From positions 62,001 to 126,000 of the forward strand of contig CALRTC020000001.1 in NCBI GenBank assembly GCA_943371025.1: 64,000 nt of DNA. The letters run 5' to 3'. This DNA comes from Niveispirillum sp943371025. GTDB taxonomy: Bacteria; Pseudomonadota; Alphaproteobacteria; Azospirillales; Azospirillaceae. A program made the translations under genes and the position numbers. Shown in pieces: positions 26,782 through 35,227 of this stretch. Within the stretch, counting starts at the first letter, position 1, and every line of letters begins with the position of its first letter. The notes beneath the pieces were generated by a model. It saw only the letters and a program-made list of their open reading frames with translations. It did no database searches and was not told where the DNA came from.

Positions 26782-27255
26782 ATGAAGCCTGCGACGGGTT
26801 ACAGCAATCGCCCCACCTCCGACGACCCCCGCGATGTTGAGGCCTGGGGCCTCACCGAAGCGGCGCGGCGTCTGATCCATGCCCGCCAGACGCCGGAAAA
26901 TCCGGAGATGCTGCGGCAGGCACTGTCCTTGAATCAGCGTCTGTGGACCATCTTCCAGACCTCCATGGTGGATCCGGAATGCCCGCTTCCCAAGGATGTC
27001 CGGGAAAATATCCTGGCCCTGTCCATCATTGTCGACCGTCAGACCTTTGATCGTCTGGTCGATCTTGATGTCGACAAGCTGGATCGCCTGATCGACATCA
27101 ACCGGGCCGTTGCGGCCGGCTTGTCGCAGCGTCCGGGTTCCGCGGGGGCACCCGCTCCGGTAGCCGCCACTGCCAATCCGGCGCCCGCACCAGCCCAGGC
27201 TCCGAAACCAGCAGCCGCACCGGCGGGTGCCGGCCGGGTCAGCATCTCGATCTGA
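26782..27255 (+). CDS. flaF: FlaF, flagellin synthesis regulator
   Basis: The 157-residue protein carries the FlaF pattern: EAWGLTEAARRLIHAR, LSLNQRLWTIFQ, CPLPKDVRENILALS and LIDINRAVAAGL. FlaF is needed for flagellin secretion or translation and works opposite FlbT. The last 40 residues are a Pro/Ala tail not typical of the family. It is divergent from TPR-glycosyltransferase 3. In many relatives flaF and flbT are adjacent; here they are 16 kb apart. Confidence 0.88.
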   Translation: MKPATGYSNRPTSDDPRDVEAWGLTEAARRLIHARQTPENPEMLRQALSLNQRLWTIFQTSMVDPECPLPKDVRENILALSIIVDRQTFDRLVDLDVDKLDRLIDINRAVAAGLSQRPGSAGAPAPVAATANPAPAPAQAPKPAAAPAGAGRVSISI

Positions 27256-27272
27256 CCCGCGACCGGGTCAGA
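27251..27272 (+). terminator. Hairpin overlapping the flaF stop codon
   Basis: A perfect nine-base-pair stem (TCTGACCCG with CGGGTCAGA) with a CGAC loop includes the flaF TGA. It has no T-run behind it, so it may act as an mRNA 3' stabiliser as much as a terminator. Confidence 0.5.
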
Positions 27273-27348
27273 CAGGGTCGACAGGGCAGCCCATTTTTCG
27301 CCCGGCCCCGGGCGCTGGATGGCTTCGAGATAGTTTGCATTTTATGGA

Positions 27349-27407
27349 ATTCTGCGGTAGAGTTCGCAGAATAAGGGGTTATTGTTGTCAACCGTGGGGC
27401 GGTTGAC
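27349..27407 (+). promoter_or_regulatory. Two hairpins in the leader of the gene at 27432
   Basis: The first has stem ATTCTGCG/CGCAGAAT (27349-27372) and the second GTCAACC/GGTTGAC (27387-27407). They end 24 bases before the ATG and could control translation. No sigma-54 element with the right spacing is present here. Confidence 0.4.
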
Positions 27408-27431
27408 GCGGCAGTGAGAAGGAGACGGGTC

Positions 27432-28226
27432 ATGGTCTCGTCCGTGAGCAGCAGTTCGGTCCTTACCGCCAACAGTTCGTCGCTCTATTCGACGGGCAGC
27501 ACCGCCACGACCTCCGCCGCCAGCACGGCCTCCAGCAGCACGACAAAAAAGCTTTCCGACATTGAACAGCAGTTGGCGGATTATGCCGCCGCCACGGCCA
27601 AGCAGCAGAAGCAGGCCGCGGCACAGTCACAGATTCAGGTCGAGAGCTTCCAGAAGCAGGTCCGCAAGTCGCCCTATTCCACCAATGGCGCCGCCACAGA
27701 CATGGGCACGCTGGTCAAGGACACATCCCGCCTGAATGTCTACAGCGCCCTGAAGGCCGATGACAAAGGCGATGTGTTCAAGTTCAAGGTGCAGTCGGCA
27801 GGCGAGGTGCAGATCGGTACCCTGGGTGACAAGGGACTGCGTTTCCAGGTCCTGACACGCTATGGCTCGGTCATCGCCGACAGCAAGCAGGGACAGGGCA
27901 AGGCCAGCAGCAATTTTGCGGCCATGCAGAAGGGTGATTTGAAGATGACCTCTGGTGACTATTATGTGAAGGTCACCAACGATGGTTTTACCCCCACAAA
28001 GGACAGCAGCGGCAAGGCCGTGCCCGCCAAGAACTATGCGGTGCAGCTGTCGCAGGGCGTCTATCGCAAGGACTTCGATACAATCGCCCAGCAGCCGAAG
28101 GCGGGCGACGGGGTGCCGCAGCAGTCGGCCGCCCAGTTGGAACTGCAAAGCATGCTGACCGCGTCCTCCGATTACCAGATCGGTGAGACGGGTACAAACA
28201 AGCTGTCGGGTGCGTTGTTCGGCTGA
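27432..28226 (+). CDS. Ser-rich protein with a beta-sandwich-like C-terminal domain, unknown
   Basis: The ATG at 27432 follows GAAGGAGACG. The 264-residue protein begins with about 45 residues that are nearly all Ser and Thr, like flagellar axial proteins, then a helical stretch rich in Gln and Lys. Residues about 90-215 (RLNVYSALKADDKGDVFKFK, then GDYYVKVTND) resemble pre-peptidase C-terminal domains, which are extracellular beta-sandwiches. It has no Sec signal peptide. The setting between flaF and flgE suggests that it is flagellum-linked or exported by the flagellar route. Confidence 0.55.
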   Translation: MVSSVSSSSVLTANSSSLYSTGSTATTSAASTASSSTTKKLSDIEQQLADYAAATAKQQKQAAAQSQIQVESFQKQVRKSPYSTNGAATDMGTLVKDTSRLNVYSALKADDKGDVFKFKVQSAGEVQIGTLGDKGLRFQVLTRYGSVIADSKQGQGKASSNFAAMQKGDLKMTSGDYYVKVTNDGFTPTKDSSGKAVPAKNYAVQLSQGVYRKDFDTIAQQPKAGDGVPQQSAAQLELQSMLTASSDYQIGETGTNKLSGALFG

Positions 28227-28263
28227 CCGGCACCGGCACGCATCAGACGCGGAAAACCGCCCG

Positions 28264-28905
28264 TTACGCGGTTACAGACAGGCCCGGACGGACATTATTG
28301 CCCGCCCGGGCATAATTTTTTATGGCCTGGCGGTACTGCGAGATGTCGGCGGGGCCGGATTGGGTCTGCTCCGCATTGGCGGCTTCCTGCTGCTGCAGGA
28401 GGCCCGAGCCGGTTTCACTGTCAGATGCCGCTTCGGCTGACGCGCCGGCACCCTGGTTACGTTCGTTCTGTGCCTGGGCTTTGACGGCATCGGCCTTGGC
28501 CGCAACGGCCCGGTCCTGAGGCGAGGGATCCTGGGGTGACAGTGCCGCGCGCTTCACCACCTCCATCTTGGCGATGGTGGCATCAGGATTGCCACGAACA
28601 GCCGCCGTGTCGATCGGCACCTCGCCCGCGGTGGCATAGCGCCGCCCATCAGGGCCGGTCGTATATTCATATTGAATGCCCCCCGCATAGGGGCCACCGG
28701 CAGCCTTGTGCGCCTGTTCGTGCGCTTTGACCTGGGCGTCGGTCTTCTGCAGCTCGCGCACTTGCGCTTGCTGGTCTTGCGTCAGTTCTGTCCCGCCGGC
28801 CGCTGCCCCAGCGGCCGAGGCACCAGCCCCCGCGGCCGCCGTACGCGGCTTCGCGTAAAGCGATGTCGTCTGAAACCCGCTGCTGATGCCGGACAGGCTG
28901 GCCAT
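28264..28905 (-). CDS. Putative metalloprotease CJM1_0395-type (HEQAH) protein
   Basis: The 213-residue protein contains VRELQKTDAQVKAHEQAHKA followed by GGPYAGG and TGPDGRRYATAGEVPIDT. This is the hallmark of a family annotated as putative metalloprotease, with HEQAH as an HExxH-type zinc motif. The N- and C-terminal parts are low complexity. The start at 28905 (MASLSGISSG) begins like a flagellar cap or hook-associated protein. It is upstream of flgE on the same strand's downstream side, within the flagellar region. Protease activity is not proven for the family. Confidence 0.7.
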   Translation of the reverse strand: MASLSGISSGFQTTSLYAKPRTAAAGAGASAAGAAAGGTELTQDQQAQVRELQKTDAQVKAHEQAHKAAGGPYAGGIQYEYTTGPDGRRYATAGEVPIDTAAVRGNPDATIAKMEVVKRAALSPQDPSPQDRAVAAKADAVKAQAQNERNQGAGASAEAASDSETGSGLLQQQEAANAEQTQSGPADISQYRQAIKNYARAGNNVRPGLSVTA

Positions 28906-29076
28906 GATGGTGTCGAACAGTGGACCCGGGTGGACAAGGGTCCAGTGTATCCGGCGTCGCGCCAACAGACCAGCGCGCCGTTATCATCCCAAAATGCGAA
29001 ATCCCGGCCCCTTGGGAGGGGGGCCGGGATCGACACGCCGTGCAGCGGGGGTAAGGGGCCGCTGCCGCCCATAGGG

Positions 29077-32000
29077 TTACCGCTTCAGGTTGATCGTCTC
29101 CGTCAGCATTTCGTCGGTGGTCGTGATGACGCGGGTATTGGCCGTATAGGAACGCTGGGCCACGATCAGCTTGGTGAATTCCTGGGCGATATCGACGTTG
29201 GACCCTTCGATGGAACTGGCGGCGATGTTGCCGGCGCCGTTCACCCCGGTGGAGGTGAAGCGGGCGCGACCGCTTTCCGCCGTTTCCTGGAAGGTACCGC
29301 CGCTTTCACGCGACAGGGCATTGGCGTTGTTGAACAGTACCAGGGGTACCTGGGCGATCACGCGGCGCCGGCCATTGTCGTAGTTGGCCACGACATCGCC
29401 ATTCTCCCGCACCTCCACCTCCTTGAAGGTACCCTGCGGGCTGCCGTCCTGAAGCAGCGAGGTCACGTTGATGGTGTTGCCCTCGTACTCGGTCAGGCCG
29501 GTGGCCTCGCCGAAGGTGCCGATATCCAGCGTGATACGCTGCGGGCCATTGCCATAATCGACGGTGAAGGTGATCTGGGCCGGCTGGCCGGCTTCGGTCA
29601 CCGCACTCACCGTGGCATTGCCACTGCCGACATTGGCGGAGCTGAGAGAGGAGAGCGTGCCGGCCTTGGCGGCCGAACCATCCGGCAGCGTACCGCCAAA
29701 ATTCAGCAGGATATGGGCCGGCGTGGTGCCCGCGGTGGAGGTCGGCTCACCCAGGAAGGCCACGCCATCCTGATTGCCCGTCATGGTGATGACGCCACCG
29801 ACCGAGGTCGCCTGCACGGGAATGCCGCTTTCCTGATTGACCTTCGCCGCCAGATTGGCCGCGATCTCGTCCAGCGACACTTCCTCGCCCGTCGTGGTGT
29901 AGGTGATGGTCCGGTTGAAGTTGGCCGCCACTTCCTGCGCGCCGTCCAGGGCAATGTTCTTGTCCTTGGCCGTCAGCAGGATACCCGTGGTCACACCGTC
30001 GGTCTTCACGGCGGATGCCGTGAACGGCGCACCGAAATCATTGCCGACCTTGGTGATCAGGCCGTTCATGACGCTGGCGACATCCGGGAAGTCGCCCTTG
30101 TTCTGCTCCGTGATCTGGATGGCATAGGTCGTGCCATTCATGGTCACCGCATAGCGGTTGCCAACGACCGGCGTGGCCGTGGTGGAGGAGAAGTCGAAGA
30201 ACTGGGACGACGGGTCCGTGACCGCGCTGTCCGTTGCCGTGACGCGGAAGGGCGTGTCGGTGGCGCCCGTCAGGGTGATGGTGGTCGTACCCGGCGTGAT
30301 CGAGGCAGAGACATCGGGGCTGGTGATGGCGGGCAGGAACAGGTTGGTCAACGCCTCTTCACGCGTCGGCGGCTGCGTCGGCAGGCCGTCCAGGTCGGCC
30401 TGGGTCAGCGGACCATAGCTGTAGGCAGCGCCATTGATGGTGACGCTCAGCACGTCACCCACTTCGGGGGCCGTGTTCGGATAGGACACCTCGGTGATCT
30501 GCGAGGCACTGGCGGACGCCGCCTGCGTGGTGGTGCCGCGCAGCGCGATCGGATCAACCTGCACGGTGGTCGGGCTGCGCAGCGTGACCGAGTAGGTGGC
30601 GCCAACATCGCCCGGCACGCCGGTGATGGAGATGCGCTGGTCCTGACGGGCCCCGGCAATGTTACCCTGGACCGGGCTGACATAAGTGGTGTTATCGGCG
30701 GGCGGGGCGTTGGACACGTTGGCCTGCATATACCGGTCGCGGCCGCTGACCGTGAACGCAGTATTCACGGCGTCGGCGGTCAGGACCAGGCGGTTGCCGG
30801 AAACGCTGGCGGTCACACCCAGGGCCTGGGCATTGATGTCGTTGATGAACAGGTTCAGTTCATCCGACATGGTCTGGCCGACAGTGGGCGTATAGCTGAT
30901 GGTGGTGCCGTTAATGGTCACCGACATCTTGCCGTCCGTCTCAGTGACGTTGCGGTTGGGATAGCTGATCTCGGTCACCTGGGCGTCGGTCAGCGACGGT
31001 GCCGTGGTGGTGGTGCCCGACTGCTCACCCACGCTGAAGCTGTCGCCGACCGTGGTGCCGCGCAGCGTCAGGGTGTTGCCGGTGACGGAGGCGATGACCT
31101 TTTCCGTGGCGGAGTTGGCATTCACCTGCGCCGCCAGTGCCTGCACGACACCGTTCAGATCCTTCAACTGGCCGATATTGGCCGCCGTGACGTTGATCGT
31201 GTAGGTCTTGGCCGTGTTGTTGTCGACATTCAGCGTGAATTCATCGCCGATATCGATGGAGGTGCCGGCGAAGGTAACGACCGACTGCTGCTGCTGATTG
31301 GCCGTCGCGGCGGTGGTCACCGGCGCATTGGCCGTATTGGTCGTCGGCGTCGCGTTGATGACCGAGGTGGCGAGTGTGAATTCCTTGCCCGCCGTGGTCG
31401 CGGCGATGCGCAGCCGGCCATTGGCGACGGTAGCTGTCACACCGGACGGGGGAACGGAGGCATTGATCTTGTCGGCCAGCGACTGGGCCACACCGGACAG
31501 ATTGGACAGCTGCGAGGCGTTGGCGGGACTGACGGACTCGCTGAACGTCTGGCCGTTCACGGTAACCTGGTAGGTATCACCAACCTTGAAGGCACCATCG
31601 CCATTGGGGGACGTGAACTGCACTTCCTCGATCTGCTGCCGGGGGGTCTGCCCCTGGGTCAGGCTGGTCGACTGCGCGGTGACGTCGAAGCCTTCCAGGT
31701 CGCCGGCCAGCGGCTTGCTGCCGACGGCGTCGGGCGTATCCACGGTCAGACGCCAGGCACCATCCGTCTGGCCGGGACGCCAGCCCAGGGTGATGTTGCG
31801 CGGCGTGCCGGTGGCATCATAAACCTGGATCGTCGTCGGCGGGATGGCCTGGCCTTCCTTGGGATTGGTCGGCAGGTTGGCGCGCAGTTCGATGGTCTTG
31901 GTCGGCACCGGGCTGTCGATATCGGCCGTCACCTGGATGGGGGTGGCCGCCGTGGAGAAGGACCCCGTCGCCTCGTTATAGATATAGCCGTTCAGCGCGA

Positions 32001-32391
32001 AGCCGGCATTGTTGACCAGGATGCGTTCCTTGTTCAGCTCGAAGCTGCCATCACGGGTATAGAACCGTTCATCGGTCGGAACCGATGAACCATTCACTTC
32101 GTTCAGGCGGCTGACGCTGAAAAAGCCCTGACCGCGAATGGCCAGGTTGGTCGTCCGGTCCACGGTCTGGATATTGCCAGCGACGCTGTTGGCATAACTG
32201 GGACGGGCCACCACGCCACCGGGATTGTGGACGGTCGCGTTCGACTGCAGAACCAGGCTGCTGAAAGAGGTGTCGACGCGCTTGTAACCGGTAGTCTGCG
32301 AATTGGCGATATTGTCCGAGATATGACCCAGCGCGGACGACTGCGCTTGCAGGCCCGAAATCGCGGTGGTCAAGGATCCGAAGATGCTCAT
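29077..32391 (-). CDS. flgE: Flagellar hook protein FlgE, giant form (1104 aa)
   Basis: The N-terminus MSIFGSLTTAISGLQAQSSA and SDNIANSQTTGYKR, the middle IRGQGFFSV, and the C-terminal ASSIEGSNVDIAQEF and VITTTDEML are all FlgE signatures. It is more than twice the usual 400-450 residues. The extra 650 residues hold about six copies of an insertion module of the type VGDxxxVTxNGxxxSY, as in flagellin_IN-like repeats. The hook is assembled outside the cell through the flagellar export system. A sigma-54 promoter lies 43 bases upstream. The start follows CGGGAG. Confidence 0.92.
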   Translation of the reverse strand: MSIFGSLTTAISGLQAQSSALGHISDNIANSQTTGYKRVDTSFSSLVLQSNATVHNPGGVVARPSYANSVAGNIQTVDRTTNLAIRGQGFFSVSRLNEVNGSSVPTDERFYTRDGSFELNKERILVNNAGFALNGYIYNEATGSFSTAATPIQVTADIDSPVPTKTIELRANLPTNPKEGQAIPPTTIQVYDATGTPRNITLGWRPGQTDGAWRLTVDTPDAVGSKPLAGDLEGFDVTAQSTSLTQGQTPRQQIEEVQFTSPNGDGAFKVGDTYQVTVNGQTFSESVSPANASQLSNLSGVAQSLADKINASVPPSGVTATVANGRLRIAATTAGKEFTLATSVINATPTTNTANAPVTTAATANQQQQSVVTFAGTSIDIGDEFTLNVDNNTAKTYTINVTAANIGQLKDLNGVVQALAAQVNANSATEKVIASVTGNTLTLRGTTVGDSFSVGEQSGTTTTAPSLTDAQVTEISYPNRNVTETDGKMSVTINGTTISYTPTVGQTMSDELNLFINDINAQALGVTASVSGNRLVLTADAVNTAFTVSGRDRYMQANVSNAPPADNTTYVSPVQGNIAGARQDQRISITGVPGDVGATYSVTLRSPTTVQVDPIALRGTTTQAASASASQITEVSYPNTAPEVGDVLSVTINGAAYSYGPLTQADLDGLPTQPPTREEALTNLFLPAITSPDVSASITPGTTTITLTGATDTPFRVTATDSAVTDPSSQFFDFSSTTATPVVGNRYAVTMNGTTYAIQITEQNKGDFPDVASVMNGLITKVGNDFGAPFTASAVKTDGVTTGILLTAKDKNIALDGAQEVAANFNRTITYTTTGEEVSLDEIAANLAAKVNQESGIPVQATSVGGVITMTGNQDGVAFLGEPTSTAGTTPAHILLNFGGTLPDGSAAKAGTLSSLSSANVGSGNATVSAVTEAGQPAQITFTVDYGNGPQRITLDIGTFGEATGLTEYEGNTINVTSLLQDGSPQGTFKEVEVRENGDVVANYDNGRRRVIAQVPLVLFNNANALSRESGGTFQETAESGRARFTSTGVNGAGNIAASSIEGSNVDIAQEFTKLIVAQRSYTANTRVITTTDEMLTETINLKR

Positions 32392-32433
32392 GGAACGGCT
32401 CCCGTTGGAGTAATGGCGTGTCGCAGCCTATTA

Positions 32434-32449
32434 AGCAGTTTCCGTGCCA
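32434..32449 (-). promoter_or_regulatory. Sigma-54 promoter of flgE
   Basis: On the minus strand the sequence is TGGCACGGAAACTGCT, which gives the -24 GG and -12 GC with the required ten bases between. Class II/III flagellar genes of alphaproteobacteria commonly use RpoN with FlbD-type activators. Confidence 0.75.
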
Positions 32450-32600
32450 ACCACCAAAAACAACCTAAGTCATTGTTTTAAATGAAATCCAGCGGGCATT
32501 CCCACTGGGCACGGCCTGCCCGTCCCCTCGACAGGGCCGGGACTGCCCGGCGGAAATTGCCGCCCCCGACCAGCGGCTTTTGCCGGGGCACTGAACAGGC

Positions 32601-32797
32601 CGAAGGCCGCCCCCCGGATGGAGAGCGGCCTTCGCTGGACATGACTGATACCAGCGGCGGGAAATCTCGACCGATGGTCAATATTTCCCGCCCCTCAATC
32701 GCCGGCGCCAACATCCGTTGGCTTGGGCTACGCGGCATGTGCCGCGCGGCGGCGGTCGCCGCCGTACCAAGGGTCCTAAATTACGGCCCTTGGTACG
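32601..32797. repeat. Three strong hairpins in the flgE-to-flgL gap
   Basis: Three unrelated perfect stems stand in a row: 32601-32634 (CGAAGGCCGC/GCGGCCTTCG), 32656-32692 (GGCGGGAAAT/ATTTCCCGCC) and 32763-32797 (CGTACCAAGGG/CCCTTGGTACG). The last is directly behind the stop at 32820 and may end the flgK-flgL transcript; none has a clear U-tract. The gap 32450-32819 has no credible gene. Confidence 0.55.
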
Positions 32798-32819
32798 ATA
32801 TGGATCGTAGAAAGCCCGA

Positions 32820-33110
32820 TCAGTTGGTGCGGGCCGGCAGGGCGAACAGACCGCTGCGCACGTCTCCGGCCATGCCTTCCAGGAATTCAGCGGTCGTTTC
32901 GACGCCGTGCTTGGCCAGCAGGCCATAGATGGCCGCCGTCACCGCCATGGTGCCAACCATGTCATAGGGCACGCCGTCACGCACGGCATTGACCCAGAAG
33001 CTGTTGAACTGGTCGAACAGGCGGGTCCGCATCGCCTCGTCCTGGGGAGAGGTGCTGCTGGCGGGGGCGAAGGCGGCGGTGACGTCGTTCTGCGAAACAT
33101 AGGCGTTCAT
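32820..33110 (-). CDS. Small protein in the flgKL operon, unknown
   Basis: The 96-residue protein has a clear AGGAG site and starts 29 bases after flgL on the same strand, so it is the third gene of the operon. It is mostly helical by composition (MRTRLFDQFNSFWVNAVRDG, then GLLAKHGVETTAEFLEGM). I do not recognise it; it is not FlaF. Its place suggests an export chaperone or regulator for FlgK/FlgL, which is inference. Confidence 0.6.
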   Translation of the reverse strand: MNAYVSQNDVTAAFAPASSTSPQDEAMRTRLFDQFNSFWVNAVRDGVPYDMVGTMAVTAAIYGLLAKHGVETTAEFLEGMAGDVRSGLFALPARTN

Positions 33111-33139
33111 GTCGGTTCTCCTGTTGAGTGAGGTGTGGA

Positions 33140-35227
33140 TCAGCTGAGGAAGTTGATAAGGGAAAGGGTCTGAAGTTTTCCGGCCACGGCGTAGGCGGTC
33201 TGCTGCGAGTTCATGGTGGCTTGCAGGCGCACGGCGACTTCGTTCTCGTCGATGCCCTGGATGTCCCCCAACTCGTTGCTGGCCTTCGTGATTGCCTCTT
33301 CATGGCGGGTCTTGACGGTTTCGATCGTCGTATAGGCGTTGGCCACACGGGCCTGTACCGCGCGCAGCGAGCCGGTGGCGTCCGTCAACTGGTCACGGAC
33401 TTCCCGCATCTGCGTGCTGTATTCGCCAGGGCGAGTGACAATGGCGGTCAGGTCACGCAGCGCCGATACCAGCTTCTGGATGGCGGGATCGGTGCTGGTC
33501 ACGCCATATTTGACGGTGATGCCGTCATCAACCTGGATGTTGGCGACGTCGCTGGCGGCGCTGCTGTCCTGCTGCTTGGAATATTCGGTATCGTAGTAAG
33601 GAAGGCCCGGCGGGTCGACGATGCCGCCGAAATCATCCTGTTCGGCCAGATCGGGCACGGTGTTGGTAATGAACATCGGCTTGTTGCCGGCATTGTTGAT
33701 GCTGGCTTCGGTCTGGAACTGGGAATTGTTTTCCTTGGCCGTCAGGATGATGTTGGTGTCATCGGCCGGGTCGATGGACGCCACGACGGTACCGGCCGGG
33801 TCGGCATTGATCTGCACCGCCATGCGCTGGGCCACCCAGTTCGACATCGATGTCGGCGTGGTATAGGACGGGGTCTGGCCCGGCGCGTCAGCAGGCACCG
33901 GCGTGGTGCCGTTCAGGATGTCGACGTCGGTGGCGCTGATCACGTAGGAATAGGGCGTGGGGCCGGCAATGATCACCTGCTCGGGCGCCCCTTCGTTCTG
34001 AACGATGGTGCGGGCGCCGATGGAGATGTTGAACACATCGCCGACATCGGCCTCCGGCCCATGCAGCTTGATATTGTCGACCTGCTTGGTCGTCTCGCCG
34101 GCGTTCTGCACGGTATAGGGTGCCGTGCCCGCACTCAGGGCCAGGGGAGCCGGCTCGATGGTGTTCGCATGTGTGCCGTTATCGAAGACGGCGCTGGTCA
34201 GTGTGAACTTCTCCTTGGGATCGGTCGCCGTGAAGGTGACAATGCCATTGGAGATGGAGGGCGTGACGTTGAAGGGCGGGTTGTAGGCCTTGATCTGATC
34301 GACAATGCCGGTTCCCTTGCTGTTGCTCAGCACTTCGTCCAGCGATTGCTCCTTGCCCGTCGTGGTATAGGAGAACCGCTTGCCGTTCAGCACCATCTCA
34401 TAGGTTTCGCCCGGGTCGCCCCGCTGGCCCACCAGCGTCACACGGCTGACCTGCTTGGCAGAGATCAGATCGTTGACCGGGCGGGTGCCATAGCGCGACC
34501 CCGCAAAGATGTAGCGGTCGCCCACCCGCTCGTTCAGCAGCGACTTCAGCTCTTCCGTCATCCCACGGATGATTTCCTTGGTCGATGCCATTTCCGGCCA
34601 GGACACGTCGAAACTGGACGTGCCGGGACCTTCCAGCTTGTCGACGTTCAGCTTGATCACGGCGCCATCGCCCGGACCGCCGGAGATGGTAAAGCGGTCG
34701 GCATCGACCTGCGGGGGAACCTGCTTCAGGTTGATCGTATGCGTCGCCTTGCCGCCCAGCCCGTCGGTGACGGTGACGTCAAAGCTGCCGGCAGGCCCCT
34801 TCTCGCTGGGCACGGCCGAAACCGTATAGGTCGCCTCGGCCATGAAGCGGCTGTTGGTCTGGTCGACCGACACCTGCATGGCGCCCGACGTCGCGTTCTT
34901 GACCGAACTGACACGGACGGCGCCAGGGCCCTCCGGAATGCGGGTCGTGCTGGCCAGTTCCGTCGCCATGTCGGACATGCGCTGCATGATGGTGTTGTAG
35001 GACTGCACCCGCGAGGAGGTCTGCTCGATCGTCTGCGAATAGGCCTGGCGACGTACCACCTCGGACTTCAGATCCAGAAGACGCTGACTCTGCGTGCCGT
35101 AGAAGGCAACATCCGTCGCCTTCTTGCCGGTCGTCAGCTGTTCGGAGAGCATGTCGATGTTCTTCTGGCCACCCGACACAGTGCGGATGGTGTTCAGATA
35201 ACTGCCGTAGCTGCTGATCCTAGTCAT
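33140..35227 (-). CDS. flgL: Flagellar hook-filament junction protein FlgL, long form (695 aa)
   Basis: The N-terminus MTRISSYGSYLNTIRTVSGG with SEQLTTGKKATD and the C-terminus ANAYTTIETVKTRHEEAITK are flagellin/FlgL type. FlgL is usually about 300 residues; here the middle has a cadherin-like or Ig-like stretch (YTVSAVPSEKGPAGSFDVTV) and two insertion modules like those of FlgE. The ATG overlaps the flgK stop (ATGA), so the two are coupled. The frame continues upstream to 35437, but that part is antisense-free shadow of flgK. Confidence 0.88.
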   Translation of the reverse strand: MTRISSYGSYLNTIRTVSGGQKNIDMLSEQLTTGKKATDVAFYGTQSQRLLDLKSEVVRRQAYSQTIEQTSSRVQSYNTIMQRMSDMATELASTTRIPEGPGAVRVSSVKNATSGAMQVSVDQTNSRFMAEATYTVSAVPSEKGPAGSFDVTVTDGLGGKATHTINLKQVPPQVDADRFTISGGPGDGAVIKLNVDKLEGPGTSSFDVSWPEMASTKEIIRGMTEELKSLLNERVGDRYIFAGSRYGTRPVNDLISAKQVSRVTLVGQRGDPGETYEMVLNGKRFSYTTTGKEQSLDEVLSNSKGTGIVDQIKAYNPPFNVTPSISNGIVTFTATDPKEKFTLTSAVFDNGTHANTIEPAPLALSAGTAPYTVQNAGETTKQVDNIKLHGPEADVGDVFNISIGARTIVQNEGAPEQVIIAGPTPYSYVISATDVDILNGTTPVPADAPGQTPSYTTPTSMSNWVAQRMAVQINADPAGTVVASIDPADDTNIILTAKENNSQFQTEASINNAGNKPMFITNTVPDLAEQDDFGGIVDPPGLPYYDTEYSKQQDSSAASDVANIQVDDGITVKYGVTSTDPAIQKLVSALRDLTAIVTRPGEYSTQMREVRDQLTDATGSLRAVQARVANAYTTIETVKTRHEEAITKASNELGDIQGIDENEVAVRLQATMNSQQTAYAVAGKLQTLSLINFLS

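Noticed and set aside
27321..27341. Possible sigma-54 promoter before the Ser-rich protein gene (TGGC...TTTGCA)
   Set aside because: The GG and GC pairs are 14 bases apart, not ten.
28672..32088. Plus-strand open frame of 1138 codons opposite flgE
   Set aside because: It is a shadow of flgE in a GC-rich sequence. It is full of Arg, Gly, His and Asp in a pattern typical of antisense reading, has no domain, and lies exactly over clear FlgE motifs.
33543..33556. Third-type parS candidate inside flgL (GCGACGTCGC core)
   Set aside because: Only the ten-base core matches and the flanks are not symmetrical; it is a likely chance match in GC-rich coding sequence.
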